The notes beneath the pieces are model-generated. The model worked only from the letters and a program-made list of their open reading frames with translations, was not told where the DNA came from and searched no databases. Of a DNA stretch of 64,000 bases, positions 10,163-22,168 are shown one piece after another. Within the stretch, counting starts at the first letter, position 1. Each line of letters opens with the position of its first letter. This DNA comes from Corallochytrium limacisporum (lineage: Eukaryota; Opisthokonta): positions 94,010 to 158,009 of the forward strand of contig PDIP01000035.1 of NCBI GenBank assembly GCA_002811645.1, read 5' to 3'. Both the position numbers and the translations under genes were made by a program.

Positions 10163-10525
10163 ATGTCCGCAGCAGCTAAGCAGACCAGTGGTGCCACTAA
10201 GGGTGGCAAGAAGACCAAGAAGAATGTCGAGGGTATCAATTCTCGCCTGGCTCTGGTCATGAAGTCTGGTAAGGTTACTCTGGGCTGGAAATCCACCCTG
10301 AAGGCCATCCGCAACGGAAAGGCTAAGCTGGTCATCATTGCCTCCAACACCCCTCCTCTTCGCAAGTCCGAGATCGAGTACTACGCTATGTTGGGTAAGA
10401 TTGGTGTCCACCATTACTCCGGTACCAACATCGACCTGGGAACCGCCTGCGGTAAGTACTTCCGCGTGACTGCCCTGTCCATCACTGACCCTGGTGACTC
10501 TGACATCATCAAGGCCGAGGAGTAA
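10163..10525 (+). CDS. RPL30: 60S ribosomal protein eL30
   Basis: This 120-residue large-subunit ribosomal protein has a basic N-terminal tail (GGKKTKKN). The canonical L30e core follows: [65 protein letters not shown] and DPGDSDII. Length and motif order match fungal and animal eL30. The ATG at 10163 gives an N terminus like that of other eL30 proteins. In yeast eL30 represses splicing of its own transcript through a structure near the first intron, and here a possible 33-nt intron lies at 10125-10157. The coding part is one exon with strong codon bias (CTG, AAG, GGT, ACC). Confidence 0.98.
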   Translation: MSAAAKQTSGATKGGKKTKKNVEGINSRLALVMKSGKVTLGWKSTLKAIRNGKAKLVIIASNTPPLRKSEIEYYAMLGKIGVHHYSGTNIDLGTACGKYFRVTALSITDPGDSDIIKAEE

Positions 10526-11682
10526 TTGGTTCGAAACAAATTACACTTTGGGTATGAAAAACATTTCGCATTTCCATTTCGGGTGCATTCTGTTAAACAT
10601 AACTTGACTACGGGATTGTTCGTCAAGTCGACATAATTACATACATTAGCACATTAACATCATGGTGACCAGCGACTCATTCGATATCGGTGAGTAGGTC
10701 CATATAACATCAAGAGAGGTTGACACATGATGACACTGCTCAGCCAGAATGTCCTGGATATCGGGGCTGACTTGCTGTTCCCTTGGAATGTCTTCTAGTC
10801 ATCCACATATGCACCATACTTTCGCCCATCCAATCAGCCGCGTTAGTTTTATTGTTCAATACTCTGTTTTGTAACGACTTGACCTCAGTATACCATGTGA
10901 TGCCAGTATGGTGTTGTACCATAATCACGGTGCCTGGTACACATCTACATGCTTGTGTATTGTTGACGCTCGTTGACGCTCGCAACCGATAGATAGGACT
11001 AGGTTGACCTCCAGTATTCTCATAGCGAGGCAAAAACGGAGTTGAAATGCATACATTCCAACACATCCGTGGACTTTTCTCTGCCAAGGTGTTGGCAATG
11101 GATACTTTTCAGTTTCTGCTGGGAACATTCAGAATAAGGAAAAACCACCGGAATGGGAGAGGGTTAGTCACCTCACACCTTGGACTGAAGTGAATGTATA
11201 GCACGGATAAATGGGCGGAGGGTGGAGACGGGTGAAGAAATTCATCTTCCTGTGACCCGCTAACCCTCCACTGCAACTCCCACCATGTTGAGTTCTCTGG
11301 ACCCAGGCGGCTTTCCTCCCCGTGGCCCCCCTATCTTCCATCCATTCCGGGCCCCTCCCCCCCCTCAACTTCCCTTAGTCTTCTAACTACGGGGCTGTCC
11401 ACACTGCCTAGATGTGTGAGAGTGTTGGGAGAGGACGGGGGGATTATGCCCCAGCCCCTCATGACCTCTGGAGGGAATATTGGAGCTTTTTATGGTCAGT
11501 CTCATGATGACACCTCTATTCATTCAGGTTCTTCAAGCATGGCACTGAATTAAATACTTATGAATAGATCTGTTGATATGGATTAATATAGTACCACGAG
11601 ATTTGAGTTCAAATGGAGACAAAAACGATGGTCTCATAATATGTTGTATTCGTACTATTGAGCTTACTTCCTATCCAGCAAA
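10526..11682. other. Intergenic, no gene seen
   Basis: This 1.16 kb separates RPL30 from the CorA gene, both on +. It contains a tandem direct repeat of GTTGACGCTC at 10962-10981 and otherwise only short frames with no coding character. It should hold the RPL30 3' end and the CorA promoter. Confidence 0.55.
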
Positions 11683-13677
11683 ATGGGAGATCGTAGGAAC
11701 AGTGGCGAGTCTCGTCAACGGCCGATTCGTCGTACCCGTTCTGTTGAGTTTCAGAGCCCCTCTTGGCACGCTGAAGAATATGGAAGTGGAGGCTTCTCGG
11801 ATATTGGTCTTCCACCGCCAGCACCCACGTCCTATATGCTGCCACCACCAGCAAATGACTCTAACGACGATGTTGAGATACAACACAACGTAGCCGCCCG
11901 TGGAGTCGACCACGCTGAGCGCGATTTTCTGGGAGCTGTTGGACGACAGTCTCGAGATCCATCAGATATACAGCACATTGAACTTGCAAGTGGGGCAGGT
12001 GCGAATTTTTTCAGTGATATGAGAGCAACACACGTCTCTTTCGCGGACATTGCTGACAATGCGCATAGAGGTCCTCGTAGTGACTATCGGGATGACTTGG
12101 AAGTACTTTCTGACGTGTTTACGGCCAATAGTATTGCAACTGCAAGAGATTCGAATTTTGGTGGGTCTCAATCACAGGCCGTAACTGATTTTTATGACCC
12201 GGAAAGCGTAGAGGAGGATGTATTCAGCACCACTCCTAGATCTCGTCCGGGGGACTCGTTTATGGACATGCGAACCCATTATGAACCAGAGGAATCCAGG
12301 TACGCTGGGGATTTGGCCATTCGCCAAACTCATGACCGACATGGGGACCGGCCTGGTGCGGATCTGGAGCTCGCATACAAGAGCAGGCAGCAGGCAGCTC
12401 CTCTGAGAAAGAAGCGTAGGAATTATCAGCAACCAGGTGGCGACTCATGGACCCGCACTCGCAGAACGTCAGGGCCGGATTCCAAGATTGCAACTTCAAT
12501 GGCCAAGTTCATGCGGCTTCACGAAGGATCTGAAGCGAGCCTTGGCCGCAAGGAAGGTGGTGGTCTCAAGGGTTCGAAGTACAGTCTCTGGGACGCAGAG
12601 AGGCAGATTCTTAGTCAAACATTCCAGGGTATTGGCAACATTGATATTGATGGGTTCAAGACGCTTGCAGAGGGGTCCGGCGTCTTCTGGTATGACCTAG
12701 AGTGTCCCAATGAACTTGACATGATTTTGTGTCAAGAAGTATTCGGTCTACATCCTCTTACGGCCGAAGATGTTATGGACCCTGACACCCGTGAAAAGCT
12801 AGAGTTCTTTGATCTGTACTGCTACATTTGCCTCGAAGGCGTCATCGAGGAGGACGAATCGATCAGTGCCGAAACTACCAATCTTCATATTATTGTCTTT
12901 GAAGGCTGCATCCTTACCTTCCATGAGCTTCCCATGGCTTGCATTCAATCTACCAGGACTCGACTGGAAGCAAACAAAGTCAAGCGAATGACAAGTGATT
13001 GGATCATGTATACTTTGGTTGATGAACTTATTGAGGATATCATTCCTAGGGTCACAAGAGCGACGGCAGAGGCAGATGCGATTACGGACATGGTGTCTAT
13101 ACTTTCAGAGACAGAACAGGCAGACATTTTGCGTCGTATTGGTATGGCTCGCAAGCAGACCGCCCACTTGATGCGCGATCTTGTGCCAAAGCGGAACGTC
13201 CTCTTGCACATCAAGAACTCTTTTGACATATACAATTTCTCGGAGATTACGAAGACATATCTTCGAGATGTGCTTGACGATGTTTTGGCAATGTCACAAA
13301 GGCTGGAATATGCGCGTGACGCCGTGGCAAGCGCACAAGCTAACTATCTCACAAAGGTGTCCATCCACATCGCACATAGCCAGTACCAGGCTGATCATTT
13401 GTTCAAGAATTTGACCGTGATATCTACCTTGGTGTTGCCTATGCAGCTGCTAGCTGGTCTGTTCGGTATGAATGTCACCGTGCCATTCCAAACTGACAAG
13501 ATAGATAGCCTTGGACCTTTCTTCGGCATCATCGGGCTCATGGCCTTCAGTATGGCTGCCCTTTTGTACTACTTCTTCCGTCGTGAGATGATTGAGATGG
13601 GTACTCTCGTCGAGGGCGCAAGATCTCTGGTCAGCATCAGAAGCACAAGCAAGCCGTCTCTTCAAAATGGTCATTAG
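11683..13677 (+). CDS. CorA-family Mg2+ transporter, ALR/MNR2-like
   Basis: This 664-residue protein is a membrane channel for Mg2+ and other divalent cations. The first 250 residues are polar and Ser/Arg-rich, as in fungal ALR1/MNR2 proteins. A CorA cytoplasmic domain follows, with FGLHPLTAEDVMDPDTREKL and a long helical stalk. Two transmembrane helices lie near residues 575-640. The GMN selectivity signature is at G595-M596-N597, in LLAGLFGMNVTVPF. The eukaryotic ALR/MNR2 branch usually has GMNVxVP followed by a LGPF-type loop, as here (SLGPFFGI). Plasma-membrane and vacuolar members both exist, and I cannot tell which this is. The stop is 73 bp from the converging COQ11-like stop. Confidence 0.9.
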   Translation: MGDRRNSGESRQRPIRRTRSVEFQSPSWHAEEYGSGGFSDIGLPPPAPTSYMLPPPANDSNDDVEIQHNVAARGVDHAERDFLGAVGRQSRDPSDIQHIELASGAGANFFSDMRATHVSFADIADNAHRGPRSDYRDDLEVLSDVFTANSIATARDSNFGGSQSQAVTDFYDPESVEEDVFSTTPRSRPGDSFMDMRTHYEPEESRYAGDLAIRQTHDRHGDRPGADLELAYKSRQQAAPLRKKRRNYQQPGGDSWTRTRRTSGPDSKIATSMAKFMRLHEGSEASLGRKEGGGLKGSKYSLWDAERQILSQTFQGIGNIDIDGFKTLAEGSGVFWYDLECPNELDMILCQEVFGLHPLTAEDVMDPDTREKLEFFDLYCYICLEGVIEEDESISAETTNLHIIVFEGCILTFHELPMACIQSTRTRLEANKVKRMTSDWIMYTLVDELIEDIIPRVTRATAEADAITDMVSILSETEQADILRRIGMARKQTAHLMRDLVPKRNVLLHIKNSFDIYNFSEITKTYLRDVLDDVLAMSQRLEYARDAVASAQANYLTKVSIHIAHSQYQADHLFKNLTVISTLVLPMQLLAGLFGMNVTVPFQTDKIDSLGPFFGIIGLMAFSMAALLYYFFRREMIEMGTLVEGARSLVSIRSTSKPSLQNGH

Positions 13678-13750
13678 TAGAGATTTGGAATAGACGACCA
13701 GAATATGTAACATAGTCCCTAGTTTGATTTATATGTGACCTTAGTGGACA

Positions 13751-14542
13751 TCAACCGTCGGCCAGGCGCTCGATCTCGTCATTCTCGTATACTCCCGAAA
13801 CGTCCTCTTGTTCTGCTGCGTTCAGAGCCGCCCGCACGACTGACTCTGCAGATATCGGTGGAGTGTACACCCTTGACCACATTCCTCTAATGCCAGGCAG
13901 TTTTCCAGATATTGTGTTGATCATTGAATTAGCAATCATGCCAAACCCAGCCATGCCAACTGTGGCTGGGTTGTCAGCACCGTAAATGAAGCTTGGCCGG
14001 AGTATTACCAGCCGGAACTGCTGGTCAGCAATATTAGAAATCTCAGGCTCAGCCAGCTCCTGGAGACCCCGTTCTGCATCTCGCTTCGTCTTGAGATAGC
14101 GCTTGTCAACAAATGGCTCGGGAGCGGCATCGGCCGCAGACAGAAAGATGAACGTTCTCAACGATCCACAGGCCAAAGCAGTTTCAGCGACTCGCAGAGC
14201 CGTATCTCTGTTGATCTTCTCAAATGTCTCGGTTGCATCCTTGTTTAGTAATTCCTTGGGCGTAGGGAATGTACCCCTCTTGAGTTTTTTGTACCCCTGG
14301 TTCTCGAATAGTGTACCAATGGTATGGATAATTGTGTCATGCCCGTCAATGGCACCACGGTAGGTGTCAGGATCTAGTGCGTTTCCCTGAATCCAGTTTA
14401 CTTTTGACTTCCAGGGCTGTCCGTCGGCAGGCACGTTTCTGTTCAGGCTTGATACATTCAAGCCTCTCTGTAGAGCTGCACGGCAAATACCGGCGCCTAC
14501 GAATCCGGACCCTCCAACCACAAGCAGACGCCCGACGGCCAT
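13751..14542 (-). CDS. NAD(P)-binding atypical SDR, COQ11/YLR290C-like
   Basis: This 263-residue protein is a probable mitochondrial dehydrogenase-like protein of the COQ11 (yeast YLR290C) and NDUFA9 group, which is associated with the coenzyme Q synthesis complex in yeast. The Rossmann motif GGSGFVGAG is at residues 9-17. It is followed by the HTIGTLFEN block, a KLKRGTFPTPKELLNKD segment, YLKTKRDAE with the Tyr/Lys pair, and VILRPSFIYG. This order matches COQ11 better than general SDRs. No classical targeting peptide is obvious; the N terminus starts directly at the Rossmann strand. It is divergent from prolyl oligopeptidase across about 670 bp. Enzymatic activity is inferred. Confidence 0.8.
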   Translation of the reverse strand: MAVGRLLVVGGSGFVGAGICRAALQRGLNVSSLNRNVPADGQPWKSKVNWIQGNALDPDTYRGAIDGHDTIIHTIGTLFENQGYKKLKRGTFPTPKELLNKDATETFEKINRDTALRVAETALACGSLRTFIFLSAADAAPEPFVDKRYLKTKRDAERGLQELAEPEISNIADQQFRLVILRPSFIYGADNPATVGMAGFGMIANSMINTISGKLPGIRGMWSRVYTPPISAESVVRAALNAAEQEDVSGVYENDEIERLADG

Positions 14543-14837
14543 GTTGTACTATGTTCTTGTTGATCTGCAGGTCTCTGGCCCATAGTTTCTGCACAATGTC
14601 CAGGATTTAGAATCTGTCTACTTGTTTGTACCATCAACGCCAGTCCATTTGTTTGTGTTGCCATTCCAATCGCTAAGAGTAAAGAGATCATCAACCTCCC
14701 ATCCGTGACTGAGCTGACTTCACCTGCTGGACGGAGAGCGCTGCACACACCACACTGAGCTAAACTCGCATACCACCTCCCGACCGGCCACGGTATTATT
14801 GATCATTTATCCCGCCGGCCTTCTGTGCGGATCGCCC

Positions 14838-14851
14838 CCACCCCGGGGTGG
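14838..14851. repeat. Perfect GC palindrome
   Basis: CCACCCCGGGGTGG is a perfect 14-bp palindrome in the divergent spacer between the COQ11-like gene and prolyl oligopeptidase. It belongs to the recurring C-run/G-run class seen in other spacers. Confidence 0.7.
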
Positions 14852-15208
14852 ATCTCACTGTTGTGTCTCCAGTGCCCCTCTGCCGCTGCTGCCACTACTG
14901 CTGAGCGTGTGGACTTGCGCGGGTGAAAAATTGGAGGAAACAGCTCGATCAAAACTCCGTTCAGTGTGTCTGCCCGTTCGGACAAGGCCGGCGATCGATT
15001 TCCCTGCGGTGCACAGGATGGTCCTATTTGGGTCTGCAATCAGTCCTCAACAGGTACAGTTGGAAGGGGTTTAGAGCTATCTGAGTAACTCCGTGACACA
15101 GAAAGCACGGTCGATCACAGCATGTTCAGAGCGAGTACACAGAGTCTGTTGTACACTTTACATGTCCCTAGAACCTTTGCGCAGACATCCTGATTCGTGT
15201 TAGCCAAA

Positions 15209-16966
15209 ATGAGCTACCATAAAAGCATGACCAATTTTCCAAAGATCAGCTATCCAGCTTTTCGGAGGGCTGAGGACGTTGTAGATGACTACCATGGCAC
15301 TGTGATCAGCGATCCGTACCGGTGGCTAGAGGATCCTGATGCCGATGAAACCAAGGCATTTGTTGACAAGCAGAATGAGATCTTCAACGAATTCATTGAG
15401 AAATGTCAGCAAAGGGAGCCTTTCCGGAAAAAGATCGAGGTCCAGTTCAATTATCCTAAGTATGGCACCCCGATGAAGAAGGGAGACAACTACTTCTACT
15501 TCTACAACAGTGGTCTGCAGAACCAGAGCGTTTTGTACGTTCAGGACAGCCTCGAGGCCGAAGGGAAGGTGTTCTGGGATCCCAATGCCATCTCGCCCGA
15601 AGGAGATTTGTCTTTGAGGACTTATTCCTTCAGTGAAGACGGAAAGTACATCGCAATGGGTCTTTCGTGGAGCGGCAGTGATTGGATGAAGGTCAAAATC
15701 GCTCGCATTGAAGGACAAGAGCGCGTGGATCTCGAGGACGAGCTATCATGGGTGAAGTTTACTGGTCTGACGTGGACACACGACCACCAAGGGTTCTTTT
15801 ACAACCGCTATCCGGAACCCGAGAAACGTGCAGATGGCACTGAAACCGACAGCAATCTACATCATAAGATGTACTACCATAGGCTAGGTGACCCACAGTC
15901 GAAAGATCGTCTAATTTTTGAAACTCCTGAGGAGCCACGGTGGATGTCAGGAGCAGAGATTAGTGACGATGGCAAGCATCTCATGATGAGTATCAGCAAG
16001 GGTACGGATCCCGTGAATCGTTTGTATACTGCAAAGCTCGCAGAAGACGGCTCCTTGCCGGAAACGATTGATATTTGCAAGATCGTGGACAATTTCGATG
16101 CCGAATTCCAGTATGTAGCAAACGAGGAGAATCGCTTTATTTTCAAGAGCAACCTCAATGCTTCCAACTACAAACTCCTTGAGGTAGACATTGAAGAGGG
16201 CAAGACTTGGAAGGACTACGTTGGTGAGAAGGACAGTGTACTTGAGTGGGCGACCAGCGTGGCCGGAGACAAACTTGTCTTGACTTACTTGGAGGATGTG
16301 AAGCATAGAATGCACCTACACCACATTGATGATGGAAAGGAGATTGGCAAGATTCCTATTGACATCGGTACGATCATGGGCTTCAGCGGAAAGAAGAAGG
16401 ATACTCGTGTCTTCTACCAATTTACTTCCTTCACCGACCCGGGTACTGTCTACTACTGTGACCTAGACAAGGCGGAAATTAAACCGGTGCTCTTCCGCAG
16501 ACCCAAAGTACCTGAATTTGACGTGGATGCTCTTGTCACGGAACAAGTGTTTGTACCCTCTAAAGATGGTACCAAGATTCCCATGTTCATCGTGCACCAT
16601 AAGGATATCAAGCTGGATGGAACAAATCCCTGCCTGCAGTACGGCTATGGTGGCTTCAACATCAGTGTGACACCCTCTTTCGCTGTTTCACGTGCGATTT
16701 TCATTAATAACCTCCGTGGTGTCTTTGCACTTGCGAATATTCGCGGTGGCGGCGAATATGGAGAAGATTGGCATCAGGGAGGGTGCCTTGCAAATAAGCA
16801 GAACTGTTTTGATGACTTCGCTGCCTGCTCTCAGTATCTCATCGACAAGAAGTACACAAGTTCAAGCCGTCTAGTTGTCAATGGTGGATCGAACGGAGGC
16901 TTGCTTGTGGCGGCCAGCCTCAATCAGAGGCCGGATCTCTATGCTGGTGGTGTTGCTCAAGTTGGT

Positions 16967-17004
<38 letters not shown>

Positions 17005-17356
17005 TCATGCGTGGACCACAGACTATGGCTGCTCCGACAATCCCGAGCAATTCAAGTGGCTGATCAAATACTCGCCGCTCCATAATGTGAAGGTCACAAG
17101 TGGACAGCAGTATCCGAGTTGCCTGCTGTTGACTGGTGATCACGACGACCGCGTCGTTCCGTTACACTCTCTGAAGCTGATGGCTACTCTACAGGAAGTA
17201 CATGGCAAGAATCCTGATCAAACAAACCCTATCCTGATCCGCGTAGATACAAAATCTGGCCACGGCGCCGGCAAGCCGACTGCAAAGATGCTGGACGAAG
17301 CGGCTGAAATCTATGGATATGTAAGCGAGATCACTGGAGCCACCTGGCACGACTGA
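15209..17356 (+). CDS. PREP: Prolyl oligopeptidase (S9A)
   Basis: This 715-residue cytosolic serine peptidase cleaves short peptides after proline. The N terminus has the family block DPYRWLEDPDADETKAFVDKQN. A seven-bladed propeller region follows to about residue 430, then the alpha/beta-hydrolase domain. The catalytic Ser is in GGSNGG (S561). The catalytic Asp is in GDHDDRVVPLHS (about 646), and the catalytic His is in SGHGAGKP (H685). Length matches animal PREP at 710. The ATG at 15209 is the first in frame; the preceding open codons start with GTG. A polyadenylation-like AATAAA follows at 17418. All catalytic residues are present, so it should be active. Confidence 0.97.
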
Positions 17357-17417
17357 ATCGAAACATTACATAGTTGCGTATATTATGTCTATGGATGCCT
17401 ATCAGTTGGTAACATAC

Positions 17418-17423
17418 AATAAA
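17418..17423 (+). terminator. Polyadenylation signal AATAAA
   Basis: AATAAA lies 62 nt past the prolyl oligopeptidase stop codon and 14 nt before the converging stop codon of the next gene. The two 3' ends therefore probably overlap. Confidence 0.5.
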
Positions 17424-17436
17424 GGATATCCTTATA

Positions 17437-19044
17437 TTACTGAAAATCCCATGGTATGCCCAAATCGCCATTTCCATAAACCTGGTATGCGGTACCAATT
17501 CGCAGGGCCAGCCCTTCTACAGGTATGTGTTCTTTGAGGAGCCGTCGGCACGTCTTCTCCATTTGCTTGCGCGTCACATGCTGCTCCTTGACCAGCGACC
17601 GAAGCTTTAGGCGCATCCGAAACGTCTCAACACGATTCATAAGCAAGAAGTTCTCCCGTACAATTGCCCGCGCACTTTCGTAGTTCTGTTCCAAGAATTC
17701 CAACATGTCTTGCGGCTTTGTGCCGTAGAGGACACGGATCTCTCCTGTAGATTTGTCCAACTCTGGTCGAAAACTGCTCATACGGTTGGGTCCACAAATG
17801 CGGACGTCTATGCCTGGAATCCGTTTGCGATGGATTGTCACTTCCCGATTCTTTACAACTGTGTCGGGCGCCTGTGCATCTTCTCTAGCGTTGACTAGCA
17901 CCGGCGTCAGCTTCGGATGCAATGGAAGGTATGCGGTCAACGTACGGAGGTAGAAGATATAATCCTCTATGTTGATACCATGATCAGCCTTCATGTTCAC
18001 AGTGGGCATTTCCAACGCACACCGGTCCTCAAGATCTGTTTTCTCCTTGATTTTTGGAAGATCCCCCAGTGACCTCCGAATGGTACGATACCACTGATGC
18101 GGAACGGACGAGATATCCAAGTACAGCCGACCATCAGAGCCGATGCCATTATTGGATTCCAAAACGATGGGTAATTGTTGGATCTCCGGCTGGAATTCCT
18201 CGGCACTGTCTTCCAGCAACTCCTCTAGCTCTTGCAGTCGGATTACAACATTTTCGGTCGCCCACTTTGATTCTACTGTTAGATCCTTCAAGTGATACTT
18301 CTTCTTCGTCCCCGTTATGATATAGTCTACGGACGCTTGAGACTTTCGGTCCAAACTTGTGTGCTTGTATGAGGTTGTGTGTTGGGACAGAATCCAGTTT
18401 TTTAGGGATGGACGATACTTTTGCTTCAGCAGCTCCCAATACCGGCTGAAGTCGTCAGCGGACCAGTCCACCCAATCGTCATCGACGGTAGGTTCGAAAC
18501 GTGACCTGCTTCCACTGTTCCGGTATAGCCCCTCTTTGTCTATGGTGCCATCCGATGTTCTGACCAGCTGTTTTTTGTGGTGCGCAAGCGCTTCCCCTTC
18601 TAATAGCCCACAATTGTACAGGACAGATTCAATAGCTTCTTTAACGGTTGTTCCCTGGGGCGCGAACGTAACTTTTCTGGTCGCCTCCGACCCTTCACTG
18701 ATTTTCCCTTGTCGCCGGACATAGAAGGATAGCAGGGGTGTTCTGCCTACAACGCAACGTTTCAGGCCGTCCAAGTACTCAAACAATGCTTTGATGTTTG
18801 TCTCATTTGTTATCCGTTGAGACTCCGATCCGTAAAAGAAGTCAGGATGCACAGCAAAGAAGAATGGCCGAAGGGACGGTGACCCTTTGGGTACATGGCT
18901 AACCAACTGCCTCCGTACAAGGGGGTGTGATGTACCGGAGTGTGCTATACTAGCAAACCTTATCCCTTGCCGAAGATTGCACAGTCGGTACATGGTACTT
19001 GGTATCCCGTTTGCCACATTCCCATGGTCAATAAAATGTACCAT
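17437..19044 (-). CDS. TCAIM-like mitochondrial protein (DUF4460/DUF4461)
   Basis: This 535-residue protein resembles T-cell activation inhibitor, mitochondrial (TCAIM). The DUF4460 start, SLRPFFFAVHPDFF, is followed by the LFEYLDGL and LSFYVRR blocks. The C-terminal DUF4461 end is CRRLLKEHIP plus GDLGIPWDF, in the same order as in animals. Residues 18-50 (MYRLCNLRQGIRF onward) are basic and Ser-rich without acids, like a mitochondrial presequence, so the ATG at 18993 may be the working start. The ATG at 19044 has good context (G at -3, G at +4) and is used here. The molecular function is poorly known even in mammals; the immune name cannot apply to this organism. It converges on prolyl oligopeptidase with an 80 bp gap. 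Confidence 0.8.
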   Translation of the reverse strand: MVHFIDHGNVANGIPSTMYRLCNLRQGIRFASIAHSGTSHPLVRRQLVSHVPKGSPSLRPFFFAVHPDFFYGSESQRITNETNIKALFEYLDGLKRCVVGRTPLLSFYVRRQGKISEGSEATRKVTFAPQGTTVKEAIESVLYNCGLLEGEALAHHKKQLVRTSDGTIDKEGLYRNSGSRSRFEPTVDDDWVDWSADDFSRYWELLKQKYRPSLKNWILSQHTTSYKHTSLDRKSQASVDYIITGTKKKYHLKDLTVESKWATENVVIRLQELEELLEDSAEEFQPEIQQLPIVLESNNGIGSDGRLYLDISSVPHQWYRTIRRSLGDLPKIKEKTDLEDRCALEMPTVNMKADHGINIEDYIFYLRTLTAYLPLHPKLTPVLVNAREDAQAPDTVVKNREVTIHRKRIPGIDVRICGPNRMSSFRPELDKSTGEIRVLYGTKPQDMLEFLEQNYESARAIVRENFLLMNRVETFRMRLKLRSLVKEQHVTRKQMEKTCRRLLKEHIPVEGLALRIGTAYQVYGNGDLGIPWDFQ

Positions 19045-19669
19045 GTCCTACTAACGTCACCCATACAAGAGTTAAGGTGTCGTGCCGGCGTTCAGAAAGC
19101 TCATTCCAACGCCCTCTCATACCTGCCGGGGACCATAAGTTGGATACTTAGGATACCCCAAGGGAACCCCACCGCACCGTGTGACGAATCCCAATTGTGC
19201 GTTCCGTATTGGCAGAAGCGGGTCTGTCGTGTGGCTTTGGTTTCAGCGCACCCTCTCCCATGTCAACAAACTGAAAGCCTCATTTAAAAATTGATCTCTA
19301 CAAGACCAAGCAGCGGTTGGCTTGTCAGGAACTTGGCATGCATACAAGTTGTTATTGATCAGTGCACATCTACCAGAGAAGCACATCATCCGGATTGGAT
19401 GTCCAACGACTTGCACAGGGGTTAATGGCTCCCTGTTGGAACTGAAATGAAACAGCTATGATCAGCAAGTTAAGGCAATCCCACACAGCGTGGCCAAATC
19501 GATGCCCGTTCATTACTCATGCGCTTTCAATTCCGAGCTGCTGATTGGCTTCAAGCAAGGACTCCGACTACCTCTTCATGTTCTGTACACTAACTAGGGC
19601 ACACTGTGTGGTCTGCAGGGGCAGAGAGAGGCAGTCATGTGCATTGATAGACATTCTGCTGGGATATTC

Positions 19670-19684
19670 TTTTCGCGCGCAAAA
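19670..19684. promoter_or_regulatory. Palindromic TTTTCGCGCGCAAAA element
   Basis: This E2F/MBF-like palindrome lies about 630 bp upstream of the TCAIM-like start, inside the gene-poor tract. Function is inferred only from resemblance. Confidence 0.3.
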
Positions 19685-22168
19685 TAGAAACACTCATCTG
19701 CAAAACTGACTTTTCCTAGCCATGTCACCAATGGTAGCGTAGCACCCATTGCTCAGAACGAAGTGATCTGGCTAGCTCCAACATGGACCAGACCGTTAGA
19801 TCATATCTCTAGTCAGCATGCTTTCGGAGAAGGTGGGAAGGCTTGGAGATGTCCGCACGATCCGCGGGACAGGGAAACACGCAGTTGACGATTGACCCAA
19901 AGTGGGCAAGGGCTGGGGACATGTTATGAATCTAAGTGACAACATCGTAGCTGTCCTTCAGGATCCCAGGGCTCTCCCAGGTTCCATGTGCACTGGAACC
20001 ATTCATTATTTTAAGTAAAGATTTCGCTCTCTATAGTGCCATTCAGCCCCCCAAGGCACAAAGGCAGCTGTAGCAACATCGGATTGGTTCAATGCGTGAC
20101 ACGTCGGAGTGATGTATCAATCACGAGCATGCAGACATCAATTTAGGCTTGGCATATGAATGCTGTAGACAGCAGGTCAATGGCTCATCTCCAAGATTAA
20201 ATAACAATGATTGACAAAAAGAGATTGATGTACTCCGCTTCTAAACCCCTGAAAATGGTAGTAGCGAGAATCCTGCATCAATGATTGAGAACAATGATCC
20301 ACCAGGCCACAACCCAGACATTCTTGGAGGATACTATGGGCCCTGGAGTGGGCCAAGCACGACATGAAGAACGAGGAAAACATGAGAGAGAAGGGCTCCA
20401 ACTAACTCCTTCCGGCCCCTTCCTTTGTATGATCCTTTCCCATGTCCAACTGTGAATTTCTCTACTGGTTGTGGGTACATTCAAGCACGGAGCATTGGAC
20501 GAAGCTGAACAGAACACGCAGGTTTTCTTCTAACCCTTCGTTCTCTGGAATCAAATTTATGCTACAATCGAGACATTGCCTCGCGCCACGGAGATGTTTT
20601 GGCATTGACACACAAACATGTGAAACCATAGGTGGGTTCCATTTCCGATCCGCCTCGAGAGGCCAGCAATGGTGGACAGAACAAAATCATGTGAAAACCT
20701 AAGCCCCGTCGAAGGCAGGAGTCAGAACAAAATAGAAATTGGCTCTCCTTCTACGATAGATAGGGTGGAACATGAGTGGTCTAGAAATTTGATTCACATT
20801 CGATTTCTCTGACAACTTGAGCGGGGGCAGGATGGCAGAGGATGGTGAAACACGATAGCGGAAGAGATCTGTGGGCGCCATGTGATTGCAAGTGGTCCCG
20901 AGCGTTTGTACATAGTTGTAAATTGTCCAAGCATCCTCATGGTAGCCCCTCTGATATCCGATGATAGCAGCTGCCACATCACACAAGCGCCCCCATAGTT
21001 CTGCATCACGGGGTATTCAAGGAGTGAAGGAAAAGTGGATGAGAATTTGCCCCGGTTGGACTGTCCCCGATGCGTCTTTGATGAATGTGTGAATGTCGGT
21101 TACCAAAGCACGCAGTATGAACTGGTAGTAGCAAACACACAAACAGTACTGCTTGGAAGCTTACCACTGATCATCCTTGTCACTCAAAATCATTCCTTCA
21201 TGTTCTGCGGGTGGCACGAAATTGGTCACGACATGCAGCACTCGCAGTGGACCTTCATTCAATATATTGACATACATGTCAGACCATGGTTAGAAATTTG
21301 ATGCCTACATGACGCCAAAGTGCTGAAATGACTCCTGGCCTTTGATGGCGGACTTCGCAAGAGCTACGTGGACAAGCGGGGATTCTCTTCTGTGGATGGG
21401 CTGTGTATGTGTGTTGCAGACGATCTCGTACAATACGAAATGCGAACAAATTGGGTTGAAACATGTGGTTCTCATTCAATGATCTGCGTGGTGAGTGTGT
21501 CCCATGACACACTTCCTATTCTGACACAAATCATTCTTGTTTTCCGCCTAAGTTGCCTTCGCCTGTGGAGTCCTCTAGCGAGGCATTGTTCACGTTCTAC
21601 ACCACCTCTGAGACTACTTCGTCAGTGTTACGACTCCGAGACATGAATTCATTTCAGGTGCTGACAAGACTGTGAGGTGGAGGTCATAGCATAGTGCGAC
21701 GACATGTCCCGATATCAGAAATTGGTTTTCGCATTCAATCCTAGCTCTGGCCGGCATTGACCAATGTTTGGCGTGGACATCAATTATGTGGCGCTGACAT
21801 ATTTCGGAGACATGATATGCAGGAGAAGGTTGCCTGTGGGCAGCAACACATCCTGGAACCCGACCAAATCCCCGCCCACCCCCTCCCATTAAACTTGAGA
21901 CGCAGTGTTCGACGATTCGCTCTAGTTCGTGCAGGATATGAGCAGAAGTACCTCTACCGTTTTCGGCATGCTATTCCTTTCGTAGCAATCAGCCTGAATT
22001 TAACTTCGTGTTTTGGGTGCGCCACATGCACCACCAGGTCCGCTTCCTCAATTCGATTTCTAACTGAAACCGTTTTTCTAACATATTGCTCGGCAGCGAG
22101 TCCAGAAACCACATGATTTCTCCGTACATCGAATGCGTTATTTAACCACAGACCACCACTATCGAGCA

